A stretch of 12,790 nt of DNA from Desulfocapsaceae bacterium (GTDB lineage: Bacteria > Desulfobacterota > Desulfobulbia > Desulfobulbales > Desulfocapsaceae): assembly GCA_029934775.1 (NCBI GenBank), contig JAOZLO010000038.1:1-12790 (forward strand), in the 5' to 3' direction. The position numbers and the translations under genes are program-made. Under the pieces are notes generated by a model. The model was not told where the DNA came from, did no database searches, and was given only the letters and a program-made list of their open reading frames with translations. This document shows positions 6,991 through 12,790 of the stretch, in pieces (within the stretch, counting starts at the first letter, position 1; every line of letters begins with the position of its first letter).

Positions 6991-7032
6991 ACTCGACTAT
7001 ATAATCAAAGACAACCATAAAGGTGTAAGACA

Positions 7033-7788
7033 ATGCAAGTGATAAAAGCCATTTCAATCAGTGACAGGAAAGGAGTGCGAAAGAAAAATAGAGACACTGC
7101 TTTGTTCAAGGAGAATTTTGGACTCGAAGATGATGCACACGGAGGTGAATGGCATCGCCAGGTAAGTTTTCTCGCCCAGGAAAGCATCAATTTCATGCGT
7201 GAGAAGGGGTTGGATGTAGTAGCTGGTAATTTTGCCGAGAATATAACCACAGAGGGTATTGATCTGGTAACACTTACAGTGGGTGCTCATTTACAGATAG
7301 GATCTGCAGAAATTGTTATTTCCCAGTTAGGTAAAATCTGCCACAACCCGTGTGCCATCTATCACCAGGCAGGGGATTGTGTTATGCCGCGTGAGGGAAT
7401 CTTCGGTGTAGTACTCAAAGGAGGCCGGATAAACGTTGGCGATAAAATAAAAGTCCTGGAGTCAATATCATCATCTGCAGCAATTATCGCTACAAAAAAA
7501 GATGAAGAATTATATGGAAAACTGCTCAGAAATAAAATCAACACAAAACGAAATCCTGCTTTTATCAGATTTGATAGTCTGAGTAATAAACACAGTACAC
7601 TTGACGACATTCTGAAAGACCTGACTGATACTCAGCATATTGATGATATCATCATTTTCGACCCTGCCGGTCATTGTGGTCTGGCACTTGCGGGATACGA
7701 AAAAGCACAAAACCAGGCAGATGTCTACACAAAAGCCAACTCAACTATCTACTATTTGAGGGCAGCTGAAGACCTTCATCTACCATGA
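7033..7788 (+). CDS. MOSC-domain protein with unrecognised C-terminal half
   Basis: Residues 1 to about 142 form a bacterial MOSC domain, the beta-strand fold of molybdenum cofactor sulfurases that is thought to carry sulfur on cysteine. Seen here are an N-terminal 'ISISDRKGVRKK', 'GLEDDAHGGEWHRQVSFLA' (30-48), 'GNFAENI' (65-71), the conserved cysteine motif 'GKICHNPCAIYHQAGDCVMP' (Cys103, Cys107, Cys116) and 'REGIFGVVLKGGRINVGDKI' to close the fold. In related anaerobes this domain is often fused to a MogA/MoaB-type adenylyltransferase. The remaining residues 145-251 show no MogA signature. They contain 'HIDDIIIFDPAGHCGLALA' (202-220) and a hydrophilic helical linker. I do not recognise this half. 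ATG 7033 is preceded by AAGGTG at a good distance and by a clear promoter. The gene is convergent with the acyl-CoA ligase gene. A role in molybdenum or tungsten cofactor or sulfur handling is an inference from the MOSC domain alone. Confidence 0.85.
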   Translation: MQVIKAISISDRKGVRKKNRDTALFKENFGLEDDAHGGEWHRQVSFLAQESINFMREKGLDVVAGNFAENITTEGIDLVTLTVGAHLQIGSAEIVISQLGKICHNPCAIYHQAGDCVMPREGIFGVVLKGGRINVGDKIKVLESISSSAAIIATKKDEELYGKLLRNKINTKRNPAFIRFDSLSNKHSTLDDILKDLTDTQHIDDIIIFDPAGHCGLALAGYEKAQNQADVYTKANSTIYYLRAAEDLHLP

Positions 7789-7831
7789 AAAATTGCCATT
7801 TTGCTATAAAAACTCATTCATGAGACTGTAT

Positions 7832-9766
7832 TCAACGTAAAAGATTGTTGATAAGTACTTTATATTTCTTCTCTATCACATGCCGTTTCTTTTTCATGGT
7901 GTTGGTAAGTTCTTCTCCAAACTTGAACTCTTTGTCAAGGAAGGTGATTCTCTGAAGTTTTTCATAGGGCTTAAACCCTTGTTTAGGCAAGAGTATTTTA
8001 TTCAGATCCCGGCGAACCTGCTCGAGAACTTTACCGTCGTTCCAAAAATCATCTCTTCCTTTTTTAAGGCCGGTCACTTTTTTGCTTACATACTCCCTTA
8101 ATTCCTCAATATTGGGCACAAGCAGAGCACCCAATCCCCTTTTATCCTGGCCCACAAGCAGTGCATCCTGAATGAATGGAAACATGGAGAGTGCATTCTC
8201 TATTCTAGTTGGATCAATATTTTCTCCACTGGACAAAACGATGATTTCTTTTGCCCTGCCGGTTATCACAAGCTCACCGTTTAGTGTCATTCTCCCAAGA
8301 TCGCCGGTCTTGAAAAAACCATCCTCGGTAAATGATTTTCTATTTTCTTCTTCATTATTATAATAGCCGGGAGTCACCTGAGCACCACTCACCTCAATGG
8401 ATCCTTCCTCACCAGCAGGCAATATCTCTCCCTCTTCTGAGACTATCCGCAGGGAAGTTTTCGCCACCGGTGGGCCCAGGGTTCCCCAGGTTCTACAGGT
8501 AAGACCTCTTCCAGCAATTGCGGGAGAACATTCAGTCATACCGTAAGCATTCACTATCCGGATACCGACAGCGTCTATCCACTCTTCAAGATACGGGGCG
8601 AGAGTACCTCCACCGCTTATAGCCAGGCGTAACTGCCCGCCAAATCTCTGGCGTACCATTGCAAGCTTTTTATCGGCAAACCGATAGAATGGATAAAGCA
8701 ATAACATTTTACAGAGAGCCCCCGTTTTTTCAATTGCCGACGACACGGCTCCTTGGTCTCTAAAAACTGGCATCCGGTCAAAAAACTTTCTTCTGTTTCG
8801 TCGATACGCTGCAGATCCCCAGAGCATTGCCTTAAAAATTTTCTGGGCGGTATTTCCTTTTTTCCTTACAGTCGCCTGCACTTTTGAATACAGTGACTCC
8901 CATACACGTGGAACGGTAGCCACCAGAGTAGGGCGATATTTCTCAAGGTCCTGAGCAAAGCGTTTAACCGAAGAATAGACAAGAGTTGTCCCCCGTGCAA
9001 AGGCAACATATTCAGCAGTACGCTCAAAAATATGCCAGCTTGGAAGAATAGAAAGCCAATGATCCTCTTCTGTCAGTTGAATGATCTCGGGAACAACATG
9101 CACATTATGCATTATATTGGAGTGAGTAAGCATCACACCTTTTGGCAGGCCTGTCGTACCCGAAGTATAAATAATGGTCAATAAATCGCTGGCCAGCAGT
9201 TGCTCACCTCTCTCAAAAAATGTTTCCATATCCTTTCTGCTGTAACGCCGGTCTCTCAATAGATCATTATAGGCATAGAGATTGCCAAACAGTGTCCGCA
9301 ATCCCTGGCCGGTCATTGCAAAAACAGTTTTAAGTTGCTTACAGCTTCTCAGAAAACTCTTATGGCTTTCCAAAAGTCCATCGGTCTCCACGATAAGAAA
9401 GGTACACTCTGCATTTTTAATTATGAATTCAAGTTCCTGAGTCGGAGTATCTGACCCGCGAGGGACATTCACTGCGCCAATAGAGATCATCGCCAGATCA
9501 GTTACCATCCAGGCATATCGGTTATCGGAAAGCAGCATCACCTTATCACCCCTTGACATACCTCGGCGTTGAAAACTCCTTGCCAGCAGCAGCACATCCT
9601 CAAAGAGTTTGATATACGTTACCCGGTGTTCTTTTCCGGCAGCAGTGTAAATGTAGGCGATATTGTTACCGTATTGCCTCACACTGCTGACAAAATAAGT
9701 AAACAGGGTATCCGGGCTTTCATATACCGGCAGTACGTCAGGATCAAATAATCGAAAATCAGTCAC
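7832..9766 (-). CDS. Long-chain fatty acid-CoA ligase (AMP-forming), FadD/FACL type
   Basis: 644 residues, typical for the long FACL subgroup. The enzyme adenylates a fatty acid with ATP and transfers the acyl group to CoA, at the cytoplasm or inner membrane face. Motifs in order: ATP loop 'YTSGTTGLPKG' (200-210) followed by 'VMLTHSNIMHNV'; 'LSILPSWHIFERTAEY' (238-253); 'RLAISGGGTLAP' (380-391); 'NAYGMTECSP' (406-415); 'KTGDLG' (486-491); and the hinge 'ITGRAKEIIVLSSGENIDP' (501-519). The C-terminal 'ELTNTMKKKRHVIEKKY' (619-635) holds the expected catalytic lysine. All key motifs are present. The start is GTG at 9764-9766 with GGGGAG six bases before it. It overlaps the end of the ubiE-like gene by eight bases, which suggests translational coupling. 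The position after a quinone methyltransferase does not narrow the substrate; aryl or branched acids cannot be excluded. Confidence 0.93.
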   Translation of the reverse strand: MTDFRLFDPDVLPVYESPDTLFTYFVSSVRQYGNNIAYIYTAAGKEHRVTYIKLFEDVLLLARSFQRRGMSRGDKVMLLSDNRYAWMVTDLAMISIGAVNVPRGSDTPTQELEFIIKNAECTFLIVETDGLLESHKSFLRSCKQLKTVFAMTGQGLRTLFGNLYAYNDLLRDRRYSRKDMETFFERGEQLLASDLLTIIYTSGTTGLPKGVMLTHSNIMHNVHVVPEIIQLTEEDHWLSILPSWHIFERTAEYVAFARGTTLVYSSVKRFAQDLEKYRPTLVATVPRVWESLYSKVQATVRKKGNTAQKIFKAMLWGSAAYRRNRRKFFDRMPVFRDQGAVSSAIEKTGALCKMLLLYPFYRFADKKLAMVRQRFGGQLRLAISGGGTLAPYLEEWIDAVGIRIVNAYGMTECSPAIAGRGLTCRTWGTLGPPVAKTSLRIVSEEGEILPAGEEGSIEVSGAQVTPGYYNNEEENRKSFTEDGFFKTGDLGRMTLNGELVITGRAKEIIVLSSGENIDPTRIENALSMFPFIQDALLVGQDKRGLGALLVPNIEELREYVSKKVTGLKKGRDDFWNDGKVLEQVRRDLNKILLPKQGFKPYEKLQRITFLDKEFKFGEELTNTMKKKRHVIEKKYKVLINNLLR

Positions 9767-10445
9767 TCTTTTCTCCCCAGTGGACTGCTATGGTTCCAAA
9801 CATGAATTTTTGAAACCTCACCTGTGTAAATCCAGCCTCTTTAAATAGACGGGCCAGTTTTTCAGCAGTATAAAACTCCATCGTAGAACCTGTCAAATAC
9901 GCATAAGCCGTTTCATCATTGGCGATGATTTTTCCCAGAGCAGGAATACAGAATCGGAAATAAAACTGTAAGAATGGATAAATCATGTTTTTAGCAGGTG
10001 GGGTTGTATCCAGGCAGACAACCTTCCCTCCTTTTCTGAGTACCCGAAATACCTCTTTCAGTACTTTCCCGGCGTCATCAACATTTCTCAGAAGATAGCC
10101 AAAAGTTACCGAATCAAAAACACGGTCTGCAAAGGGCAGATTATTTGCATCACAAGCCTGCCAGTTAATCTGTTTTTCTGCAAATCTACTACGTGCCTCA
10201 AACAGCATATTCAGTGAAAAATCGGCCCCTACCACTGCCGCACCATAAGTATCTACCATCAAAGCTGCAATATCACCCGTCCCTGTGGCTAGATCCAGAC
10301 TCATTTCTGCATCCGGATTACCCGCTTTTTTTACCACAAACCTTCGCCATCTCTGGTCTTGCCCCAGGGTCATGACGCGATTCATCATATCATACCGACC
10401 AGCGATGGCATCAAACATTTTCTGTACACCCGGCCCTTTACTCAA
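9759..10445 (-). CDS. ubiE: UbiE/MenG family demethylmenaquinone methyltransferase
   Basis: SAM-dependent C-methyltransferase, 228 residues, predicted to convert demethylmenaquinone to menaquinone, the main quinone of anaerobic respirers. The N-terminal family signature is 'FDAIAGRYDMMNRVMTLG' (11-28). SAM motif I is 'LDLATGTGDIA' (50-60), the acidic residue is in 'VVGADFS', and 'LPFADRVFDSVTFGYLLRNV' (103-122) corresponds to the family's FGLRNV region. Later come 'EVFRVLRKGGKVVCLD' and the C-terminal 'GIAxxH'-like end 'FGTIAVHWG'. The start codon is TTG (10443-10445) with GGAGGAGG seven bases before it; the frame has a stop shortly upstream and no ATG. An out-of-frame ATG at 10450-10452 abuts the same ribosome binding site and stops after four codons. 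The gene lies 52 bases after the ttcA-like gene and overlaps the ligase gene. In an organism with ubiquinone it could act on that as well, but menaquinone is more likely here. Confidence 0.88.
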   Translation of the reverse strand: MSKGPGVQKMFDAIAGRYDMMNRVMTLGQDQRWRRFVVKKAGNPDAEMSLDLATGTGDIAALMVDTYGAAVVGADFSLNMLFEARSRFAEKQINWQACDANNLPFADRVFDSVTFGYLLRNVDDAGKVLKEVFRVLRKGGKVVCLDTTPPAKNMIYPFLQFYFRFCIPALGKIIANDETAYAYLTGSTMEFYTAEKLARLFKEAGFTQVRFQKFMFGTIAVHWGEKSD

Positions 10446-10452
10446 ACAACAT

Positions 10453-10460
10453 CCTCCTCC
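10453..10460 (-). promoter_or_regulatory. Ribosome binding site supporting the TTG start of ubiE
   Basis: GGAGGAGG on the minus strand, seven bases before TTG 10445. It is the strongest such site near this gene and supports the unusual start codon. Confidence 0.7.
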
Positions 10461-10497
10461 AAAACGACTCCTTTCTTAAAATCCTCATTTCAAAATT

Positions 10498-11226
10498 CTA
10501 CAACATATATTCCTGTCGCACGTTTGCCAGGGCGGCAAATATAGAATTTTTTCCTCCGGGTTCCTCCCTGTACAGGCAATCCAACAGTTTGCGAACCTTG
10601 TCACGGCGGGTTTTGTCAGCCAACTGACAAAGATTAGCAACGGGAGCCACCTTGATTGAAGTGGCTATTTCAAGTACTTCCTGTTTCTCAATATAAGCAA
10701 ATGGTCGTATAATAGAGAAGTTTCCATCAAACAACTTCTGTCTGGGCAACATAGTCGATATATTCCCGCTGTAGAGAATATTGAGAAAAAAAGTCTCCAG
10801 AAGATCATCCTTGTGATGACCGAAAGCTATCTTGTTAAATCCCTTCTCTCTGGCAAGCTCAAAAAGCTGACTTCTCCTGTTGCGGGCACACTGAAAACAC
10901 GTTCTGTCCACATCTTCAACTTTCCACGCCTCATCAATGGCATAATCGATGGAAAAATTTTCCAGCTGCCTTCCTATCGATACTTCAGGGCCCACCACTC
11001 CTTTATGCTGCCGCCAAAATCCATAATCGATAATCTGGGCTACTACATCAAAACGTATAGGTGCTTTTTTCTGCCACATCTTCAGCATCCAGGCAAGAGT
11101 CAGACTATCAACTCCACCGGAGACTCCAACCATAACCCTGTCTCCGTCAGCCAGCATATCATAATCATGCATTGCCCGACCGATTTTCCTGTTGAGACGT
11201 GGAGGAATTCTGAAATTACGCTGCAT
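10498..11226 (-). CDS. TtcA-like PP-loop tRNA thiolation protein
   Basis: ATP-dependent sulfur transferase of the TtcA/TtuA PP-loop superfamily, 242 residues. TtcA makes 2-thiocytidine at position 32 of tRNA using a [4Fe-4S] cluster. Seen: 'KIGRAMHDYDMLADGDRVMV' (14-33), the ATP loop SGGVDS (36-41), the cluster pair 'CFQCARNRR' (Cys110, Cys113), 'GHHKDDLLETFFLN' (136-149), and a third cysteine in 'VANLCQLADKTRR' (Cys200). All three iron-sulfur ligands therefore appear present. Two points differ from classical TtcA: the PP-loop has Val where SGGKDS is usual, and the protein is about 70 residues shorter than the E. coli enzyme. It may belong to the short TtcA-like subgroup, so the exact tRNA target is uncertain. 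ATG 11226 has no clear Shine-Dalgarno. A terminator ends 14 bases upstream, which is unusual. It is probably the first gene of the run with ubiE and the ligase. Confidence 0.85.
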   Translation of the reverse strand: MQRNFRIPPRLNRKIGRAMHDYDMLADGDRVMVGVSGGVDSLTLAWMLKMWQKKAPIRFDVVAQIIDYGFWRQHKGVVGPEVSIGRQLENFSIDYAIDEAWKVEDVDRTCFQCARNRRSQLFELAREKGFNKIAFGHHKDDLLETFFLNILYSGNISTMLPRQKLFDGNFSIIRPFAYIEKQEVLEIATSIKVAPVANLCQLADKTRRDKVRKLLDCLYREEPGGKNSIFAALANVRQEYML

Positions 11227-11240
11227 CTGCAGTCAATTGT

Positions 11241-11280
11241 AAAATAAAAAAACCCGCGGCTGAAAAAACAGCATCGCGGG
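11241..11280 (-). terminator. Rho-independent terminator after the lipoprotein gene
   Basis: Read on the minus strand, cccgcg (11275-11280) pairs with cgcggg (11253-11258). An inner stem gctg/cagc closes a six-base loop, with a two-base bulge between stems. A T-rich tail follows (ttttttt-a-tttt, 11252 down to 11241). It lies 25 bases after the lipoprotein stop and 14 bases before the ttcA-like start. Confidence 0.85.
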
Positions 11281-11305
11281 AGAGGGGCTGTAGAAAGATA
11301 GACCA

Positions 11306-11956
11306 TCAATTCAAGTATGGACATTCAGCCAGTCGTTCTTTAATACCCTGTTCAAGAAGTTCTTCAACACTGATCCATTTGAATCCTCTTCCCTGGGCCT
11401 TATCATACGAAAAGATATTGCTTAAAAAAGATTCCTGAGTTTCTTTAAAATCTGCTGACCAGAGTACGCTGCCGGTAGAAGCACGCCTGAGAATCATTTT
11501 AAATTTTGTGGATGCAGGTGACTCTGCTGCGTATTCTCCACCTTCACGCTGCTTGAACCGACCCACAGTGGTAGTCAAAACTCCTTCGCAGTTAAGTTTT
11601 TCACCTAATGCAGCAACAGTTCCAGATATACCACCTGATATTTCCGGGATAAGAGTTGACAGTTGATTTGAAGTAAGAACTCTGGTCTTTGGATTATCAG
11701 ATAGTTCTTTTGACATAACAGTAGTAGCAAGCGCAGCCCCTTTCTCAAGCTCCCTGGCGTCACTGAATTTTATTGTATCACTCCTTCCTACGGAGGTACT
11801 GGCCGGCAAAACGACAATACAGGCCAGTGGTTCAATTGGCGTTTTAACAGCGGTTCCGTGCCCTTTTTCTGAAAAAGAGGCGCATGATGACAACCAAAGT
11901 AAAACATTACCCAATATAAAGATGGCACCAAATAGTTTTTTCACACATTCACCCAT
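11306..11956 (-). CDS. Secreted lipoprotein of unknown function
   Basis: 216 residues from ATG 11956. The N-terminus is a lipoprotein signal: lysines, then a hydrophobic run (LFGAIFILGNVLLW), then the lipobox LSSC with the lipidated Cys25. The mature part holds 'ACIVVLPASTSVGRS', 'ELEKGAALATTVMSKELSDN', 'LNCEGVLTTTVGRF' and 'GEYAAESPASTKFKM', then 'GSVLWSADFKETQESFLSNI' and an end 'KERLAECPYLN'. This alternation resembles the periplasmic lipoproteins with an anticodon-binding/TolB-N-like fold found in Deltaproteobacteria. That is an impression, not a verified family. GTG at 11942-11944 (four codons in) would give the more typical start M-K-K-L-F-G and is an equal candidate. It is 40 bases after hisB, probably co-transcribed, and followed by a strong terminator. 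The function is unknown; an envelope-assembly accessory role is possible. Confidence 0.8.
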   Translation of the reverse strand: MGECVKKLFGAIFILGNVLLWLSSCASFSEKGHGTAVKTPIEPLACIVVLPASTSVGRSDTIKFSDARELEKGAALATTVMSKELSDNPKTRVLTSNQLSTLIPEISGGISGTVAALGEKLNCEGVLTTTVGRFKQREGGEYAAESPASTKFKMILRRASTGSVLWSADFKETQESFLSNIFSYDKAQGRGFKWISVEELLEQGIKERLAECPYLN

Positions 11957-11996
11957 TAAAATTTTTTACACTCTATGAAGACCACAGTGAAAAGCA

Positions 11997-12596
11997 TCAC
12001 AGGCATCCCTTTGAAGACAAAGAACCTGTAATTTGTAATTCAGATGTAGCACTGTCCAATGCACGGCCGAACCCTTTAAATATTGCCTCCAGAATATGAT
12101 GGCCGTTCTCACCATGCAGAAGATCGATGTGCAGAGTCAGCCCACCATGCTGGCAAACAGCACGGAAAAATTCCTTACAGAGAAAGGTGTCAAAGGTTCC
12201 AAGTTTTTGCTCTTTAACAGAAACATCATAATGGAGATAAGGACGATTAGAAATATCAAGGACTACTCTTGCCAGAGTCTCATCCATTGGTAAATAGCAG
12301 CTTCCATATCTTGCTATACAACTTTTATCACCAAGAGCCTTTGAAATCGCCAACCCAAAACAGATTCCAATGTCCTCTACCGTATGATGGTCGTCGATCT
12401 CCGTATCACCTTCAGCCTTAAGCTTAAGATCAAAAAAACCGTGCACAGTAAAGAGGGTGAGCATATGATCCAGAAAAGGTACTCCACTATCAATTTCAGC
12501 CCGACCACCTCCATCCAGAACAAGATCAAGAGTGATATCAGTTTCTTTGGTTTTCCGTCCGACCGTTCCTCTGCGTTTATTCTCAAATGTGTCCAT
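11997..12596 (-). CDS. hisB: Imidazoleglycerol-phosphate dehydratase
   Basis: Monofunctional HisB of 199 residues, the sixth enzyme of histidine synthesis. It dehydrates imidazoleglycerol phosphate to imidazoleacetol phosphate in the cytoplasm using a manganese cluster. The duplicated metal-binding motifs are complete: 'FLDHMLTLFTVHGFFDL' (41-57), 'DDHHTVEDIG' (68-77), 'CQHGGLTLHIDLLHG' (148-162) and 'NGHHILEAIFKGFGRAL' (164-180). The C-terminal 'SLSSKGCL' matches the family's PSTKGxL ending. ATG 12596 was chosen because GGAG lies six bases upstream and the family begins here ('RRGTVGRKTKETDI'). An ATG at 12653 would add 19 residues translated from the repeat-containing leader. No other his gene is within view, so it is either at the end of a his cluster to the right or isolated. 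Confidence 0.95.
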   Translation of the reverse strand: MDTFENKRRGTVGRKTKETDITLDLVLDGGGRAEIDSGVPFLDHMLTLFTVHGFFDLKLKAEGDTEIDDHHTVEDIGICFGLAISKALGDKSCIARYGSCYLPMDETLARVVLDISNRPYLHYDVSVKEQKLGTFDTFLCKEFFRAVCQHGGLTLHIDLLHGENGHHILEAIFKGFGRALDSATSELQITGSLSSKGCL

Positions 12597-12623
12597 GTTA
12601 AGCTCCAATAAACAAAAAAGTTT

Positions 12624-12748
12624 GGGATAAGTGCCTTGTGTGTGATCCCTCACATTTTCATTTGAGCAGTAATTATTTATGTTCTTTAAAAGGCTAGAAA
12701 ATTAGAGCTAATGCATCCACACTCCACAAGGGGGATAAGTGCCTTGTG
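12624..12748. repeat. 17-bp exact direct repeat, copies 108 bases apart
   Basis: gggataagtgccttgtg occurs at 12624-12640 and 12732-12748 with no mismatch. The right copy is part of a stem: cacaagg (12725-12731) pairs with ccttgtg (12742-12748) around a ten-base loop. The left copy lacks the pairing arm. Both copies lie upstream of hisB in the same orientation. Confidence 0.75.
12641..12654. promoter_or_regulatory. TGTGA-N4-TCACA palindrome in the hisB leader
   Basis: tgtga-tccc-tcaca is a perfect 5+5 bp palindrome directly beside the left 17-bp repeat copy. The half-sites look like those of CRP/FNR-family regulators, but the four-base spacer differs from the six bases of CRP or HcpR sites. 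In RNA it could equally be a small stem before the hisB ribosome binding site. Confidence 0.35.
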
Positions 12749-12790
12749 CTGGCATTAACCACTTGAATTAAATAACACTTTATCTTTTCA

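Larger units (their letters stand above)
6745..7032. other. Divergent intergenic control region
   Basis: These 288 bases separate the GGDEF regulator (minus) from the MOSC gene (plus). They hold a plus-strand promoter, direct repeats and a palindrome (annotated separately), plus a tiny ORF with a strong ribosome binding site. I could not place a convincing minus-strand promoter for the GGDEF gene here. Confidence 0.6.
12597..12790. other. hisB leader region, no gene
   Basis: No coding frame is supported in these 194 bases. They contain a direct repeat and a palindrome (annotated separately), which makes this a probable control region or the trace of a repeat element. No convincing sigma-70 promoter could be placed. 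Confidence 0.5.

Noticed and set aside
7813-7824. Hairpin ctcat-tc-atgag between the convergent MOSC and ligase genes
   Set aside because: A two-base loop is too tight and no T-run follows on either strand, so I do not call a terminator.
10813-11247. 144-codon plus-strand ORF opposite the ttcA-like gene
   Set aside because: No recognisable motif, and it runs through the terminator. The opposite strand has the PP-loop and cluster cysteines.
12597-12653. Longer HisB starting at ATG 12653 (19 extra residues)
   Set aside because: The added residues are encoded by the 17-bp repeat and palindrome and do not look like HisB. A GGAG site precedes the internal ATG at 12596, where the family normally begins.
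12624-12748. Transposable element bounded by the 17-bp repeats
   Set aside because: The copies are direct, not inverted. There is no transposase and no target duplication, so only a repeat is reported.
1-12790. CRISPR array, tRNA, rRNA, phage or defence system
   Set aside because: No regularly spaced repeats, no cloverleaf sequence, no integrase, transposase or defence-type domains were seen beyond RecC, which is a housekeeping repair protein.

Overview
The window looks like chromosomal housekeeping DNA of an anaerobic Desulfobacterota bacterium, most likely of the sulfate-reducing Desulfobulbales type. This is inferred from protein style: a RecBCD-type RecC, a MenG/UbiE-like methyltransferase, a short TtcA-like enzyme, a small lipoprotein family I associate with Deltaproteobacteria, and an N-terminal 'LYFP...QYPLFLLF' hypothetical protein. 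Base composition is moderately AT-rich. I see no phage genes, transposase, CRISPR array, tRNA or rRNA.

Layout, left to right. (1) 1-3050, minus: most of recC. It is open to the left edge without a stop, so its C-terminus and probably recB/recD lie outside. (2) 3051-3268: non-coding, with a pair of inverted blocks built from heptads related to NAACTGA. (3) 3269-3568, minus: a 99-residue membrane protein. It shares a CATATG with the divergent 371-residue conserved unknown at 3569-4684, plus. (4) 4669-4754: a terminator whose loop holds the stop codon of the unknown gene, then a separate perfect 18-bp hairpin of the 'CCACAGAGGGCACAGAG' repeat type. (5) 4801-6744, minus: a universal stress protein and, upstream of it, a REC-REC-GGDEF regulator with an intact GGEEF site but a broken product-inhibition site. 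(6) 6745-7032: divergent control region with a good sigma-70 promoter, direct repeats, a palindrome over the expected transcription start, and a tiny ORF with a strong ribosome binding site. (7) 7033-7788, plus: a MOSC-domain protein with an unrecognised C-terminal half. (8) 7832-11226, minus: a compact run read as ttcA-like, ubiE/menG, then a long-chain acyl-CoA ligase (8-bp overlap, TTG and GTG starts). (9) 11241-11280: a rho-independent terminator for the minus strand, only 14 bases before the ttcA-like start. (10) 11306-12596, minus: hisB followed by a secreted lipoprotein. (11) 12597-12790: the hisB leader, with a 17-bp exact direct repeat and a TGTGA-N4-TCACA palindrome.

Functionally the genes are a mixture: recombinational repair, c-di-GMP signalling with stress response, sulfur/molybdenum cofactor handling, tRNA thiolation, quinone methylation, fatty acid activation and histidine synthesis. 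No single large new system is evident. The parts most worth following up are the 371-residue unknown with its membrane-protein partner, the C-terminal domain of the MOSC protein, the 6812-6990 control region, and the three kinds of intergenic repeat.
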